From: Magnetospirillum fulvum MGU-K5
Lineage (GTDB): Bacteria > Pseudomonadota > Alphaproteobacteria > Rhodospirillales > Magnetospirillaceae
Length of the DNA: 61,222 nucleotides
Assembly (NCBI RefSeq): GCF_000442515.1
Contig: NZ_AQPH01000015.1
Coordinates: 1-61,222 of the forward strand
Reading direction: 5' to 3'
Part shown: positions 51,320-60,567 of the stretch, in pieces
Numbering within the stretch: the stretch's first letter is position 1
Layout of the letters: every line of letters begins with the position of its first letter
Made by a program: the position numbers and the translations under genes
The notes under the pieces: generated by a model
Told to the model about the DNA's origin: nothing
Databases searched by the model: none
The model's input: only the letters and a program-made list of their open reading frames with translations

Positions 51320-52138
51320 TCAGCAATGCGGGCGCGGCAGCGACTCGATCGATTCCAACTGACCGCGCAGGCTGAAGGTCCGGAAAATCTGTTCGATATC
51401 CTGGGCCACCCCATTGGCGTGATACGTCAGCGACATTTCAAATTCGGGCAGCGGATCGGTGCTGCCGGTGGGAAAGAACGCCATCCGCATCGGCCAGGCC
51501 GGAGAATTCAGCAACGGACTGGACACCGTCGCGGGCGGCGAGGGCAGCGTGGTCATCACGCGCCCGATCCGGGCGCTGGTCTCGAACGGGCCTTCGTCGC
51601 CTTGACCGTCGAACAGCGGCCGCGTCAGCGATAATCCGCCCCGTTCGGCCAAGGCCAGCAGGTTCAAGGTATGAGCGGTGGGGAACAAGGTTCCCTTGGG
51701 CAGCCGGACGACATGAGCCTCGGGCCGGGTAAAGCGGGCGAGGCCGCCCTGGCCGCGTCCGAACAGCTTGGCAGAACCCTCGACCTCCTCGACGATCTGC
51801 CCATCGCGCACCTGACGGACGCGGAACCGATAGCGCAGCCCGTCCTTGGATTCCCATCCCAGGAAGTCGGTGGCGGTCTCGACCTGCCCGCCTTCGGAAT
51901 AGGTGTAGGTGATCGCCAGCCGGAATTCGGTCAGCCAGCCATCGCAGGTATTGTTGAACTGATAGGTCCAGATTCCCCCGGCATTGGCCATACCGCTGCC
52001 GGAACGGGCGGTCGACAGCCCCATCCGATAGGTCGCGCGGTGGGATTCCAACTCAGCGGGAAAAGCTTGTGCCAGCGAGGCAAACGGCAACACCCCGGCG
52101 ACCATACCCGCCAAGATCAATCCACGACACCGTCTCAT
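51320..52138 (-). CDS. EipB-like periplasmic protein (DUF1849)
   Basis: A 272-residue exported protein of the DUF1849 family; Brucella EipB is a periplasmic beta-spiral envelope-integrity factor. The signal peptide ends SLAQA. Family hallmarks are LESHRATYRMGL at the start, NNTCDGWLTEFRL, TATDFLGWESKDGLRYRFRVRQ and a C-terminal Cys (PRPHC) that would pair with the Cys of NNTC in the conserved disulfide. ATG 52138 follows GGAGG at 5 nt; earlier in-frame codons do not give a leader. Confidence 0.88.
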   Translation of the reverse strand: MRRCRGLILAGMVAGVLPFASLAQAFPAELESHRATYRMGLSTARSGSGMANAGGIWTYQFNNTCDGWLTEFRLAITYTYSEGGQVETATDFLGWESKDGLRYRFRVRQVRDGQIVEEVEGSAKLFGRGQGGLARFTRPEAHVVRLPKGTLFPTAHTLNLLALAERGGLSLTRPLFDGQGDEGPFETSARIGRVMTTLPSPPATVSSPLLNSPAWPMRMAFFPTGSTDPLPEFEMSLTYHANGVAQDIEQIFRTFSLRGQLESIESLPRPHC

Positions 52139-52255
52139 CCGTGCCTCCGGGGGAAAACAGGCCTTAGTATACACTGCCCATCTCCGGGGACCAGATCGCT
52201 CCGCCGTCATGACGCGCAATCCTGTTGACTGTGGCAGAATTGCGCGATCGCCCGC

Positions 52256-52717
52256 TCAGTCCTCTTCGTAATCGCCGCGTTCGGCCCGTTTATGGCACGC
52301 CGGGCAGTTGGATTTCGACTTGACGTCCGCCCGTGCCCATTCCCGCGCCGGGAAATCGTGCTTGCGCAGAAAGGCGGGATTTTCGGTGATCCGCTGCGGC
52401 GTTCCGTCCGGCGCAACCCAGCGCAGGAACCGTCCGGCGACCTTGCCGCCAACCCGGTCGGCGGCCCCGTCTTCCAGGACTTTGCGGATATGGGCGACCT
52501 TGTCGGGGGCCATCGCGGCGGACTCGCCGAAATGGTTATCTAGACTGTCCATCATCCGCGCCCACGACCGGGCGGGGAGGAAATCCGGCTGAAAGGCCAT
52601 GTGGCACTCGCCGCACGCTTTCAGGGTCACCGGATCGGTCAAGGGCGCAACCCGGTCGGCCCAGGCCGGAGTGCTCAGCGACAGCAACAACCCCGCTCCC
52701 ATCACAATCGATCTCAT
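52256..52717 (-). CDS. Diheme cytochrome c (DHC type)
   Basis: A 153-residue exported cytochrome with a signal peptide ending TPAWA. Two heme c sites are present: ACGECH (about residue 35) and CPACHKRAERGDYEED at the C-terminus. Between them are AFQPDFLPARSWARMMDSLDNHFGE and the repeated AREW element, as in DHC, the electron donor to sphaeroides heme protein. It follows the b561-SHP fusion by 12 nt, so electrons probably run quinol to b561 to DHC to SHP. Confidence 0.9.
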   Translation of the reverse strand: MRSIVMGAGLLLSLSTPAWADRVAPLTDPVTLKACGECHMAFQPDFLPARSWARMMDSLDNHFGESAAMAPDKVAHIRKVLEDGAADRVGGKVAGRFLRWVAPDGTPQRITENPAFLRKHDFPAREWARADVKSKSNCPACHKRAERGDYEED

Positions 52718-52729
52718 CTCAGTTATTCC

Positions 52730-53593
52730 TTATTTCGACGACAGGAAGGTGATGAAGTCGCCCCGGTCGCGGGCCGAGCACTCGCGGCCCAGCACCGTCT
52801 TGCAATCGCGGTTGAAGCGTTCCTCGACCTTCTCGGCATCGGTGAAGCGTTTCGGATTGGCCGACACCGCCGCCGGAGCGATCTCGCGTCCGGTCTTGGC
52901 ATGGCGGCCGGGCCGGGTCGGGTCGTCGGTGTGGCAGGTGGCGCAGGACGGGAAGTCGGCATTGACGGTGTTGCGGGCACGGTAGATCGACTCGCCCCGC
53001 GCCGCCGAGAACCCGGTAAAGCCGGAATCGGCCGCCTTCGCGGCCTTGGCATAATCGGCCAGGATCGCGTCGCGGGCGGGGTCGGCCGCCTGGGCCGGAA
53101 CGGCGGCGGCAAGCCCCAGCAGCACCAGCACCGGCAGCGCCGAAACACGGGCCGCTCCCATCACCTTGTCGCGCAGCCGCTTGCCCTGGAACACCCAGGC
53201 GACCAGCGCGGCGTGGGCCGGGATCAGCCACAAGGCGGTATTGGACAGACCTTCATGCAGATCTTCGACCGAGGTCACGCCATCGGCGATCACTCCGGAC
53301 AGCGCCGCCAGTCCAACCATCGTCATCAGAACGCCCCCCATCCAGATCATCAGGCGCGACCGCCCGGGGCGCACCAGCGCCAGCGGCCCACGCGGGGTTC
53401 CCATCGCCGCCAGTCCCAGCCGCAACGACACGGCGATCAGCACCCAGTACCCAGCGAAGACGTGCATTCGGTACGTGTCCTCGTCGGCGGTCAGCCAGGC
53501 GACGAGGAAGCCTCCGGCCAGCGCGGCATGCCACAGCCTGAGCGCGGGCAATTCCCAGCGGCCGGGAGCGGCGCGGGGAGCATCGCCGCTCAT
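52730..53593 (-). CDS. Cytochrome b561 fused to sphaeroides heme protein (SHP/DUF1924)
   Basis: A 287-residue continuous frame with two parts. Residues of about 15-150 are a four-helix b561 domain with heme-type His in LRLWHAAL, YRMHVFAGYWVL, VEDLHEGLS and IPAHAALVAWVF. A fifth hydrophobic stretch (VSALPVLVLLGLAAAVPAQA) leads into the monoheme SHP domain with ATCH and the family Cys pair RDCKTVLGRECSARDRGDF. The two are usually separate genes. The linker looks like a former signal peptide beginning at an internal ATG (about 53162), but no stop separates the halves and the ribosome site there is poor. The start overlaps the Asp/His-rich gene (ATGA). Confidence 0.82.
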   Translation of the reverse strand: MSGDAPRAAPGRWELPALRLWHAALAGGFLVAWLTADEDTYRMHVFAGYWVLIAVSLRLGLAAMGTPRGPLALVRPGRSRLMIWMGGVLMTMVGLAALSGVIADGVTSVEDLHEGLSNTALWLIPAHAALVAWVFQGKRLRDKVMGAARVSALPVLVLLGLAAAVPAQAADPARDAILADYAKAAKAADSGFTGFSAARGESIYRARNTVNADFPSCATCHTDDPTRPGRHAKTGREIAPAAVSANPKRFTDAEKVEERFNRDCKTVLGRECSARDRGDFITFLSSK

Positions 53594-53877
53594 TTGCGTC
53601 CATCCCGGTCGCCCGAGTCACGGCGGTCGTGGTGGCGCGAGTGGTGATCGTCGTCATCATCGTCGTCATCGTCATGATGCGACCGGCGGGATTTGGTCTG
53701 ATCCGCCGCCTTGCCGCCGCGATCGGCCGAAAGGTAGCCATTATCAGCCGGAGCCGCCGGACGGACGATCGGGGTGGCGTCGGGGGGAGTGGTCTGGGCC
53801 GACGCGGAATAGACCGAGGCGGCGGTGGCGACGATCGCCGCGGCGCCCAATCCCTGAAGGATCATTTTGCCAAGCAT
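53590..53877 (-). CDS. Small exported Asp/His-rich protein
   Basis: A 95-residue protein with a signal peptide ending YSASA. The mature part has a linker, then a run of nine Asp flanked by His (SHHDDDDDDDDDHHSRHHD) and a basic/acidic tail. It should bind divalent metal in the periplasm. AAGGAG lies before ATG 53877, and its stop overlaps the b561-SHP start. The Asp run is coded by near-repetitive GAT/GAC codons, so its length may vary between strains without frameshift. First gene of the redox operon and divergent from the PepSY gene. Confidence 0.75.
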   Translation of the reverse strand: MLGKMILQGLGAAAIVATAASVYSASAQTTPPDATPIVRPAAPADNGYLSADRGGKAADQTKSRRSHHDDDDDDDDDHHSRHHDRRDSGDRDGRK

Positions 53878-53930
53878 TGCGGTTCTCCTTGTCCGCGGTG
53901 TGAACTGGAGAGACCATAGAGTTTGACGGC

Positions 53931-53967
53931 TGAACCTTCGGTGACGGGCTGGTTCATCCCCGGTTCA
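53931..53967. promoter_or_regulatory. PhoP-box-like direct repeat
   Basis: GGTTCA-TCCCC-GGTTCA (53951-53967) has the 11-nt spacing and near-sequence of the PhoP box (GGTTTA-N5-GGTTTA). An inverted half-site TGAACC lies at 53931-53936. It sits in the divergent promoter region between the redox operon and pepSY-phoPQ-like genes. A minus-strand -10 candidate (TATGGT, 53918-53913) would place it upstream of the -35 region. Confidence 0.6.
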
Positions 53968-53992
53968 TGGCGAACGGCTTATGGATTGCTGT

Positions 53993-54313
53993 ATGAAAGC
54001 AATACTTGCCCTTGTGGTGACGATGATGCTGCTGACCTCGTCGCCGGTCCGCGCCGATGGTCATGGACGCGATCATGACGACGAACACGATTGGGTGCGT
54101 CGTTCGGTCCTGGCCGGTGAGATCATGCCGTTAAAGCAGATTCTCGACCGCGTCGATCGCGAATTCGGCGGCGAGCTGATCGAGACCGAGCTGGAGGATT
54201 TCCACGGCCGTCCCGCCTATGAAATCAAGCTGATCGACCGCGATGGGCGGATGCGTAAACTGCTCTATGATGCGAGTGACGGCACTCTGTTGAAAAGCAA
54301 GGAACGGCGATGA
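53993..54313 (+). CDS. PepSY-domain periplasmic protein
   Basis: A 106-residue exported protein. The signal peptide ends PVRA, followed by an Asp/His-rich stretch (DGHGRDHDDEHDW) and one PepSY domain: AGEIMPLKQILDRVDREFGGELIETELEDFHGRPAYEIKLIDRDGRMRKLLYDASDGTLL. PepSY proteins beside PhoPQ-type systems are thought to tune the sensor. The start is ATG 53993 or ATG 53981. The stop overlaps the regulator start by 4 nt. Confidence 0.88.
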   Translation: MKAILALVVTMMLLTSSPVRADGHGRDHDDEHDWVRRSVLAGEIMPLKQILDRVDREFGGELIETELEDFHGRPAYEIKLIDRDGRMRKLLYDASDGTLLKSKERR

Positions 54314-54987
54314 GAGTCCTGGTGGTTGAGGACGAACCGCAATTGACCCTGCGGATTGAACAGGCGCTGGAAGCCGCCGGTCTGGTCGTCGATACCGCTT
54401 ATGACGGCGAAGAAGGCTGGTTCCTCGGCGATACCGAGCCCTATGACGCCGCCGTGCTCGATCTCGGCCTGCCCAAGCTCGACGGGATCAGCGTGTTGGG
54501 CCGGTGGCGTGCCGCCGGGCGGACCCTGCCGGTGCTGGTGCTGACCGCCCGCAATCGCTGGGCCGAAAAGGCGGCGGCGTTTTCCGCCGGGGCCGACGAT
54601 TACGTCACCAAGCCGTTCGAGATGGAAGAGGTGGTCGCCCGCATCCGCGCCTTGATCCGCCGTGCCGCCGGTCATGCCTCGCCCGAGATCGTGTGCGGTC
54701 CGCTACGGCTCGATACGATGGGCGGACGGGTCAGCCTCGACGGGATGCCGGTGCCGCTGACCGCCCAGGAATTTCGGATTCTGTCCTATCTCGCCCATCA
54801 CCAGGGCCGGGTGGTCGGGCGCACCGAATTGTCCGAACACGTCTATGACCGCGATGCCGACCCGGAATCCAATGTCATTGATGTCCTGGTGGCGCGGATC
54901 AGGCGTAAATTGGGCATCGAGATGATCCACACCCTGCGCGGTCAGGGTTGGCGGCTGGAAGCGCCGTCGGCCGATGCTACCGGATAA
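54310..54987 (+). CDS. PhoP-like response regulator
   Basis: A 225-residue OmpR-type regulator. The receiver has VEDE, the phospho-Asp in LDLGLPKLDG and the switch LTARNRWAEKAAAFSAGADDYVTKPFEMEEVVARI, which follows PhoP closely. The winged helix has LTAQEFRILSYLAHHQGRVVGRTELSEHVYD and NVIDVLVARIRRKL with the closing HTLRGQGWRL. It lies between the PepSY gene and its kinase and probably binds the GGTTCA repeats upstream. Confidence 0.93.
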   Translation: MRVLVVEDEPQLTLRIEQALEAAGLVVDTAYDGEEGWFLGDTEPYDAAVLDLGLPKLDGISVLGRWRAAGRTLPVLVLTARNRWAEKAAAFSAGADDYVTKPFEMEEVVARIRALIRRAAGHASPEIVCGPLRLDTMGGRVSLDGMPVPLTAQEFRILSYLAHHQGRVVGRTELSEHVYDRDADPESNVIDVLVARIRRKLGIEMIHTLRGQGWRLEAPSADATG

Positions 54988-54993
54988 TATTTG

Positions 54994-56340
54994 ATGATCG
55001 GTCCCCGTTCGCTGCGGTCGCGTTTGATTCTGGGAGCCGCCTTGTGGCTGGTCCTGGCAATCGCGCTGGGGGGCTGGGTTCTGGGCAATGCCTTCAGCAA
55101 CGCGGTTGAAGCGAGCTTCCGCGAACGGTTGCGGGCGCATCTGCGGGCATTGGTGGCGGTGGTCGAAATCAGCCCCGCCGGATCGGTCGGGATCGGTCGC
55201 CCGGTCGGCGAGCCCCGGTTCGACCAGCCCTATTCCGGCTGGTACTGGCAGGTCTCCGATGGCGAGACGGTGCGGGCGCGCTCGCGCTCGCTGTGGGATT
55301 TCGCCCTGCCGGTTTCCCGTTCCGCTGGGGAGGGAACGATTTTGTTCCGGCGCGATGTCGGCCCGCGCGACGAAGCGTTGGAAACCGCCGAACGCGATCT
55401 GATCTTTCCCGACAGCGACCGCTTGCTCCACCTCAGCGTTTCGGCCAGTCGCCTCGAAATCGATACCGAGGTGCGTGACTTCAATCTGCTGCTGACCTTG
55501 GCCCTGGGCGGTCTGGGCCTGGGCCTGATCACCGCAGTCGCCTTCCAGGTCGGCTATGGATTGCGGCCGCTTGGGCAGTTGGCCCAGGCGCTGGATCGCC
55601 TTCGTCAGCAAGGTGGACGGCTGGGCGGGCACTACCCGCGCGAGGTCGCCCCGCTGGTCGCGGCGATGAACGAGGTGCTCGATCACGATGAACGGATGAT
55701 CGCGCGGGCCCGCACCCATGTCGGCAACCTCGCCCATGGGCTGAAAACGCCGCTGGCGGTGATCGAGGCCGAACTGGGGGGGGGCCGTCCCGACCGGGCT
55801 GTTATGTCCGGCCAGATCGCCCGGGCCAACCGACTGATCGACGTCCATCTGTCGCGCGCCCGCGCCGAAGCCACCCCGTCGGGCAGCCTTGCCGCCCGCG
55901 CCTGCGTCGCCGAGGTCGCCGCCGAATTGAAGGCCGCTTTGGTGCGGATTCACGCCGGACGCGATCTGTCGATCGTTCTGGACTGCGCCCCGGAATCCCT
56001 GGCCCCGATTGCCCGTGACGATCTCGCCGAAATCCTCGGCAATCTGATGGACAATGCCTGCAAATGGGCCAAAAGCCGGGTTCGGGTTGCCTCTACCGCG
56101 ACCACCCTGACCGTCGAGGATGACGGACGCGGCCTGTCGCCCGAGGAAACTGAGGTTGCGACCCAGCGCGGTGCCCGTCTTGACGAATCCGCCCCCGGGT
56201 CGGGGCTGGGATTAGCCATCGTTGCCGATCTGGCCGCGTTGTCCGGTGTCGATTTGACCTTCGGGCGGTCGGAATGGGGCGGGCTGAAAGTCTCCCTTCA
56301 ATGGGACGACCGAGCCCGGCCCGCCGCCGCATCCGGTTAG
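54994..56340 (+). CDS. PhoQ-like sensor histidine kinase
   Basis: A 448-residue inner-membrane kinase. Helices at about 10-32 and 168-190 enclose a periplasmic domain of about 135 residues; a HAMP-like segment follows. The H-box [19 protein letters not shown] is the PhoQ form, then N-box [14 protein letters not shown] and G-boxes [12 protein letters not shown] and [16 protein letters not shown] 54994 is used (TTG 54991 also possible). It partners the regulator 6 nt upstream. The stop overlaps the convergent chemoreceptor gene by 4 nt. Confidence 0.9.
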   Translation: MIGPRSLRSRLILGAALWLVLAIALGGWVLGNAFSNAVEASFRERLRAHLRALVAVVEISPAGSVGIGRPVGEPRFDQPYSGWYWQVSDGETVRARSRSLWDFALPVSRSAGEGTILFRRDVGPRDEALETAERDLIFPDSDRLLHLSVSASRLEIDTEVRDFNLLLTLALGGLGLGLITAVAFQVGYGLRPLGQLAQALDRLRQQGGRLGGHYPREVAPLVAAMNEVLDHDERMIARARTHVGNLAHGLKTPLAVIEAELGGGRPDRAVMSGQIARANRLIDVHLSRARAEATPSGSLAARACVAEVAAELKAALVRIHAGRDLSIVLDCAPESLAPIARDDLAEILGNLMDNACKWAKSRVRVASTATTLTVEDDGRGLSPEETEVATQRGARLDESAPGSGLGLAIVADLAALSGVDLTFGRSEWGGLKVSLQWDDRARPAAASG

Positions 56341-58499
56341 GCCGAGCGGATTTCCGCGATGAACCCGGCCACTTCGCGGGCCAACTGGTCGGACGCCTGT
56401 TGCAGGCCGGTCGCGGCCCCGAACACCTGATCCGACATCAATTTGGTTTCCTCGGCGGCGGCCGAGACGTGCTCGACATTCTCGGCGGCGGCGGTGGTGC
56501 CGTGGGCGGCTTCCTCCACCGAGCGGGCAATCTCGCTGGTCGCGGCACCCTGTTCCTCGACGGCGGCGGCAATCGCCGAGGTCAGTTCGCTGATATTCTC
56601 GATCGTGCCCGAGATCGAGCGGATCGCCGCCACCGCAGCCTTCGTCTCGTTCTGGATCGCGGTAACCTGAAGGCCGATATCCTCGGTCGCCCGCGAGGTC
56701 TGGTTGGCGAGGTGCTTGACCTCGCCCGCGACGACGGCAAAGCCCTTGCCCGCTTCGCCCGCCCGGGCCGCTTCGATCGTGGCATTCAGCGCCAGCAGGT
56801 TGGTTTGCGCCGCGATGTCGTTGATCAGCTTGACCACCTCGCCGATCTTCTGGGCGGCATCGGCCAGCCCAAGAACCATCCGGTCGGTTTCGCTCGCCTC
56901 GCGAACGGCGTTCCCGGCGATGGTGGCGGCGTGGGTCACCTGACGGGAAATCTCGGTAACCGAACTGGACAATTCGTGGGTGGCCGCCGACACCGCCTGG
57001 ACGTTCGAGGTGACCTGATTGGTCATAGCGGTGACAGTATCGGACTTGACCATCGTCTGCTCGGCATTGTGCGACAGGGTCTGGGCGTTGCCGAGCAGCG
57101 AGCCTGACGAAATTTCGATCAGATCGACCACGCCCTTGACCCGGTCTTCCAGCGATGCGGCGACGCGGTTCAACTCGGTCTTGCGGATTTCTTCCGACTG
57201 GCGGTCCAGTTCGGCCTTTTCCAACTGGCTGTAGCCCAGCTTGGCCTTCAGCGCCCGCAGCAACGAACTGAGCTGGTTGAATTCCTCGACGCTGGCCGGG
57301 GGGATGTTGTGGGCAAGATTGCCTCCGGCGATCGCATCGAAATGGCGCTCCATCTCGCTCATCGGCCGCCGCACACTGCGCAACAACCACATCCCCAGCA
57401 CGACCGACAGCAAGATGAAGACGATCATCGTTGCCCAAACCGCGACCTGAAGCCGGTCGGAACGGCTGTCGGCGTCGGCATAGGCGGCAGCGGCCTCGAC
57501 CTTCTGGTAATCGATCAGTTCGCCCAGGACCTGCCGGGTGTCATTGAATTTCGGCACCAGCGTCGTGATCATCACCTCGGCCAGAGCCTGACTGTCTCCT
57601 TTGGCGGCCAGGGCCAAGGCGGGGGTGACGGCGTTTTGGCGCAGATCCTCGCGCGATTTAGCGAACTTCGCGGCCAAGTCCCGCTCTTTGGCCGATGGGG
57701 ACGGGTTGGCGGTAACCTTCTTCCACCGTTCGGTGTTGGCGGCGATATTGGCTTCGATCTTCGACAATTGCGCCGCGATCGGGGCGTTTGGGCGATTGCT
57801 CAGAAGCTCCATCGTCACCAGGGTCAACTGGACGTGGCTGTCCTGCATCTGGTTGGCCAGATCAGCCAGGATGATCGCGGTTTCGGTATTGTCGTGATAG
57901 ACCGCCTCGAGATCGAGGTTATTACTCCGCATCCCGTAAAGCCCCATCCCGCCGATCAGCAAAATCAGCAGGCCCAGGAGCCCCAGCACCGTTGCCAATC
58001 GTCCGGCGATGCTGTGGACCAGCCGGTCGATGCGACCGGACAGGCGGCGCGACACCACCCGTCCATCCTCGATTGCCAAGCCCTTGGCCTTGCCGGTGCG
58101 GAACAATTCATAGGCGGTTTCGGCGGCGACAATCTGCTGACGCGACGGTTTCGAGCGAATCGAGATGAAGCCCGCGATCTCTCCCTGCTCGACGATGGGG
58201 GTGATGTTGGCGCGGACCCAGTAAAAATCGCCGGCCTTGGTGCGGTTCTTGACGAAGCTTTCCCACGGACGACCGGCTTTGATCGTCTTCCACATGTCGG
58301 CGAACGCTTCCTTCGGCATGTGGGGATGGCGGACCAGATTGTGGGGCGAGCCGATCAACTCGTCTTCGCGAAAGCCGCTGATATCGGCGAAGGCCTTGTT
58401 GACAAAGGTGATCCGGCCACCGGGATCGGTCTTGGAAACGAGAAGGTCATGCTCGTTCAACTCGATCTCACGGTTTGTCACGGGGCCATTGTCACGCAT
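56337..58499 (-). CDS. PAS-containing methyl-accepting chemotaxis protein
   Basis: A 720-residue chemoreceptor. An N-terminal cytoplasmic PAS domain (about 15-125: [41 protein letters not shown]) is of the Aer type that may bind FAD. Two helices (about 170-193 and 365-388) frame a four-helix periplasmic bundle. HAMP is next, then the signalling tip [50 protein letters not shown]. Aer-like PAS suggests redox or energy taxis. The start may also be a GTG about 18 nt later. Confidence 0.93.
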   Translation of the reverse strand: MRDNGPVTNREIELNEHDLLVSKTDPGGRITFVNKAFADISGFREDELIGSPHNLVRHPHMPKEAFADMWKTIKAGRPWESFVKNRTKAGDFYWVRANITPIVEQGEIAGFISIRSKPSRQQIVAAETAYELFRTGKAKGLAIEDGRVVSRRLSGRIDRLVHSIAGRLATVLGLLGLLILLIGGMGLYGMRSNNLDLEAVYHDNTETAIILADLANQMQDSHVQLTLVTMELLSNRPNAPIAAQLSKIEANIAANTERWKKVTANPSPSAKERDLAAKFAKSREDLRQNAVTPALALAAKGDSQALAEVMITTLVPKFNDTRQVLGELIDYQKVEAAAAYADADSRSDRLQVAVWATMIVFILLSVVLGMWLLRSVRRPMSEMERHFDAIAGGNLAHNIPPASVEEFNQLSSLLRALKAKLGYSQLEKAELDRQSEEIRKTELNRVAASLEDRVKGVVDLIEISSGSLLGNAQTLSHNAEQTMVKSDTVTAMTNQVTSNVQAVSAATHELSSSVTEISRQVTHAATIAGNAVREASETDRMVLGLADAAQKIGEVVKLINDIAAQTNLLALNATIEAARAGEAGKGFAVVAGEVKHLANQTSRATEDIGLQVTAIQNETKAAVAAIRSISGTIENISELTSAIAAAVEEQGAATSEIARSVEEAAHGTTAAAENVEHVSAAAEETKLMSDQVFGAATGLQQASDQLAREVAGFIAEIRSA

Positions 58500-58673
58500 T
58501 GGGAAAGAACCTTCTGTCGGGTCTTAAGGGGTGTTTTTCCGCAGGGGAGGCTAAGAGATAACCTTTATTATCCCGCCTGCATATGTCCTTGGTCAGGTCG
58601 GAAATCAATCCCGAGAGCGCAAATCGGCGGCGATTCCTTGGCGTTGCCGCCGCCGCCTGATATAGCTCCAGCC

Positions 58674-59669
58674 ATGAGCGACGTTAGCATTCTCACAGTT
58701 TCGCCCGACGACGCGGATATCCGCCTCGATCGCTGGTTCAAACGCCATTTCCCCACCGTCAGCCACGGGCTGCTGGAAAAGTGGCTGCGCACGGGTCAGG
58801 TGCGGGTCGATGGAGGCCGGGTCAAGGCCAGCCAGCGCCTGAATGCCGGTCAGACGGTACGGGTGCCCCCGTTGCCGGCTGGACCGGCTCCGGCGATCCA
58901 GGCCCCGCGTCCGGTCGTTGACGAGCGTACCGCCCGCGCCTTGCAGGATGCGGTGCTGTATCTTGACGATGACGTGATCGTCCTGAACAAACCGCCGGGG
59001 CTGGCGGTCCAGGGCGGTACCGGCATGGCTGACAATCATCTCGACGCGATGCTGGACGTGTTGCGCTTTGACGCGCCCGACCGGCCTCGTCTGGTCCATC
59101 GCCTCGATAAAGACACCTCGGGGGTGTTGCTGCTCGGCCGCTCGGCCGGAGCGACCGCCAAGCTGGCCGCTTTGTTCAAAAGCCGTTCGGCCCAGAAATG
59201 TTACTGGGCGCTGGTCGCGGGCGTGCCCAAGCTGCGCCAGGGCCGGATCGACGCGCCGCTGTCCAAGCTGGGTGGCAAGGGTGTCGAGAAGATGGGGGTC
59301 GATGAGGAAGACGGCCGCCACGCCATCACCTATTACCGGATCGTCGATTCGGCGCTGAAGCGCGCCGCGTGGCTGGAGATGGAGCCGCGCACCGGCCGGA
59401 CCCACCAATTGCGGGCGCATTGCCTGCTGCTCGGCACGCCGATCCTGGGCGACGGCAAATATGGTGGTAAGGACGCGATGATCGAGGGCTTTGGCCTGTC
59501 GCGCAAGCTGCACCTCCACGCCCGCGCCCTGCGGCTGCCCCATCCCCGTACCGGCAAGCGGCTGGAGGTGATCGCCCCGCTTCCCGCCCATTTCAAGACC
59601 GGGTTCGAGCTGTTCGGTTTTACCGAGGCCAGCGCCGGGGCTCCCTTCGACGCCTTCGAAGTGGATTAA
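58674..59669 (+). CDS. RluA-family pseudouridine synthase
   Basis: A 331-residue synthase with an N-terminal S4 RNA-binding domain (about 15-70, RLDRWFKRHFPTVSHGLLEKWLRTGQVRVDG) and the catalytic domain with HRLDKDTSGVLLLGR holding the active Asp. GRTHQLRAHCLLLGTPILGD is also present. The S4 domain and length suit RluC (23S rRNA) or RluD; the target is not certain. ATG 58674 is chosen because the S4 domain begins soon after it; a long in-frame stretch upstream is antisense to the chemoreceptor. Confidence 0.92.
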   Translation: MSDVSILTVSPDDADIRLDRWFKRHFPTVSHGLLEKWLRTGQVRVDGGRVKASQRLNAGQTVRVPPLPAGPAPAIQAPRPVVDERTARALQDAVLYLDDDVIVLNKPPGLAVQGGTGMADNHLDAMLDVLRFDAPDRPRLVHRLDKDTSGVLLLGRSAGATAKLAALFKSRSAQKCYWALVAGVPKLRQGRIDAPLSKLGGKGVEKMGVDEEDGRHAITYYRIVDSALKRAAWLEMEPRTGRTHQLRAHCLLLGTPILGDGKYGGKDAMIEGFGLSRKLHLHARALRLPHPRTGKRLEVIAPLPAHFKTGFELFGFTEASAGAPFDAFEVD

Positions 59670-59690
59670 TCAGCAATCTGATCGGGACAA

Positions 59691-59724
59691 GAAAAAGGCC
59701 CCTCCCGTCCGGGAGGGGCCTTCG
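59691..59724. terminator. Bidirectional intrinsic terminator
   Basis: AAGGCCCCTCCCG (59695-59707) pairs perfectly with CGGGAGGGGCCTT (59710-59722) around a TC loop. The flanks give TT on the plus side and TTTTTC on the minus side, so it serves the pseudouridine synthase gene and the convergent Bax-inhibitor gene. Confidence 0.88.
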
Positions 59725-59751
59725 TCATGTCCGGTTGCCCGGGTCCGGTTC

Positions 59752-60474
59752 CTACTCGCGGCGGTCGCCGAGGAACTGGAGCAGGAAGGTGAACATGTTG
59801 ATGAAGTCCATGTACAGCGACAGGGCACCCATCACCGCGGTCTTGGTTGCGGTGTCGCCGTAATTGGCGCCTTCCCAGTACATTTCCTTGATGCGCTGGG
59901 TGTCGAACGCGGTCAGGCCGGCGAAGATCAGCACGCCCGCAGCCGAGATCACGAACTGCATCATCGAGCTCTGGAGGAAGATGTTGACGATGCCGGCGAT
60001 CAGCAGGCCGATCACCCCCATGAACAGGAAGCTGGCGAAGCCCGACAGATCACGCTTGGTGGTGTAGCCATAGAGGCTAAGCGCGCCGAAGGCGGCGGCG
60101 GTGATGAAGAAGGTCCGCGCCACCGACGCGCCGGTATAGATCAGGAACACCGACGACAGCGAGGCACCCATCAGCGCGGCGAAGACCCAGAACAGGGCCG
60201 ACGCGGTTGCGCCGCGAATATGTTCGATCCGCGCGCTGAGGAAGAACACGAAGCCGATCGGGGCCAGCATCACCACCCACTTCAGCGGGGTCCCGAAAAT
60301 CGCCTGAGTCAACACAGGGGTCGAGGCCACCAGAAGGGCAACGATACCGGTCAGGGCCAGCCCCGAGGCCATGTAATTGTAGACCCGGAGCATGTACTGC
60401 CGCAGGCCCACATCGATCTGGGCCGCCTGGGCCTGGGCGGGGGTCATATATCTGCGGTCTGTTCCGAAGGACAT
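59752..60474 (-). CDS. Bax inhibitor-1 family membrane protein (YccA/YbhL type)
   Basis: A 240-residue inner-membrane protein with seven helices. Family signs are LRQYMLRVYNYMASGLALTGIVAL, ATASALFWVFAALMGASLSSVFLIYTG, GAFGALSLYGYTTKRDLSGF and the closing ALSLYMDFINMFTFLLQFLGDRRE with AFDTQRIKEMY. ATG 60474 has AAAGGA upstream. Bacterial homologues act as calcium-leak channels or modulate FtsH. It is a single gene, with the bidirectional terminator downstream. Confidence 0.93.
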   Translation of the reverse strand: MSFGTDRRYMTPAQAQAAQIDVGLRQYMLRVYNYMASGLALTGIVALLVASTPVLTQAIFGTPLKWVVMLAPIGFVFFLSARIEHIRGATASALFWVFAALMGASLSSVFLIYTGASVARTFFITAAAFGALSLYGYTTKRDLSGFASFLFMGVIGLLIAGIVNIFLQSSMMQFVISAAGVLIFAGLTAFDTQRIKEMYWEGANYGDTATKTAVMGALSLYMDFINMFTFLLQFLGDRRE

Positions 60475-60567
60475 TGTCGTTCCTTTGACGGGTGAGGTTG
60501 ATCCTGCCCACAATATGGGCGAGTCTCAAAACGAATCAAGTTACGGTAAACGCATACATCCGTTTCA

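Noticed and set aside
53140-53175. Separate start for the SHP domain
   Set aside because: An ATG and a signal-like helix exist, but the ribosome-binding match abuts the ATG and no stop ends the b561 frame, so one fused gene is the simpler reading; a second internal start is not excluded.
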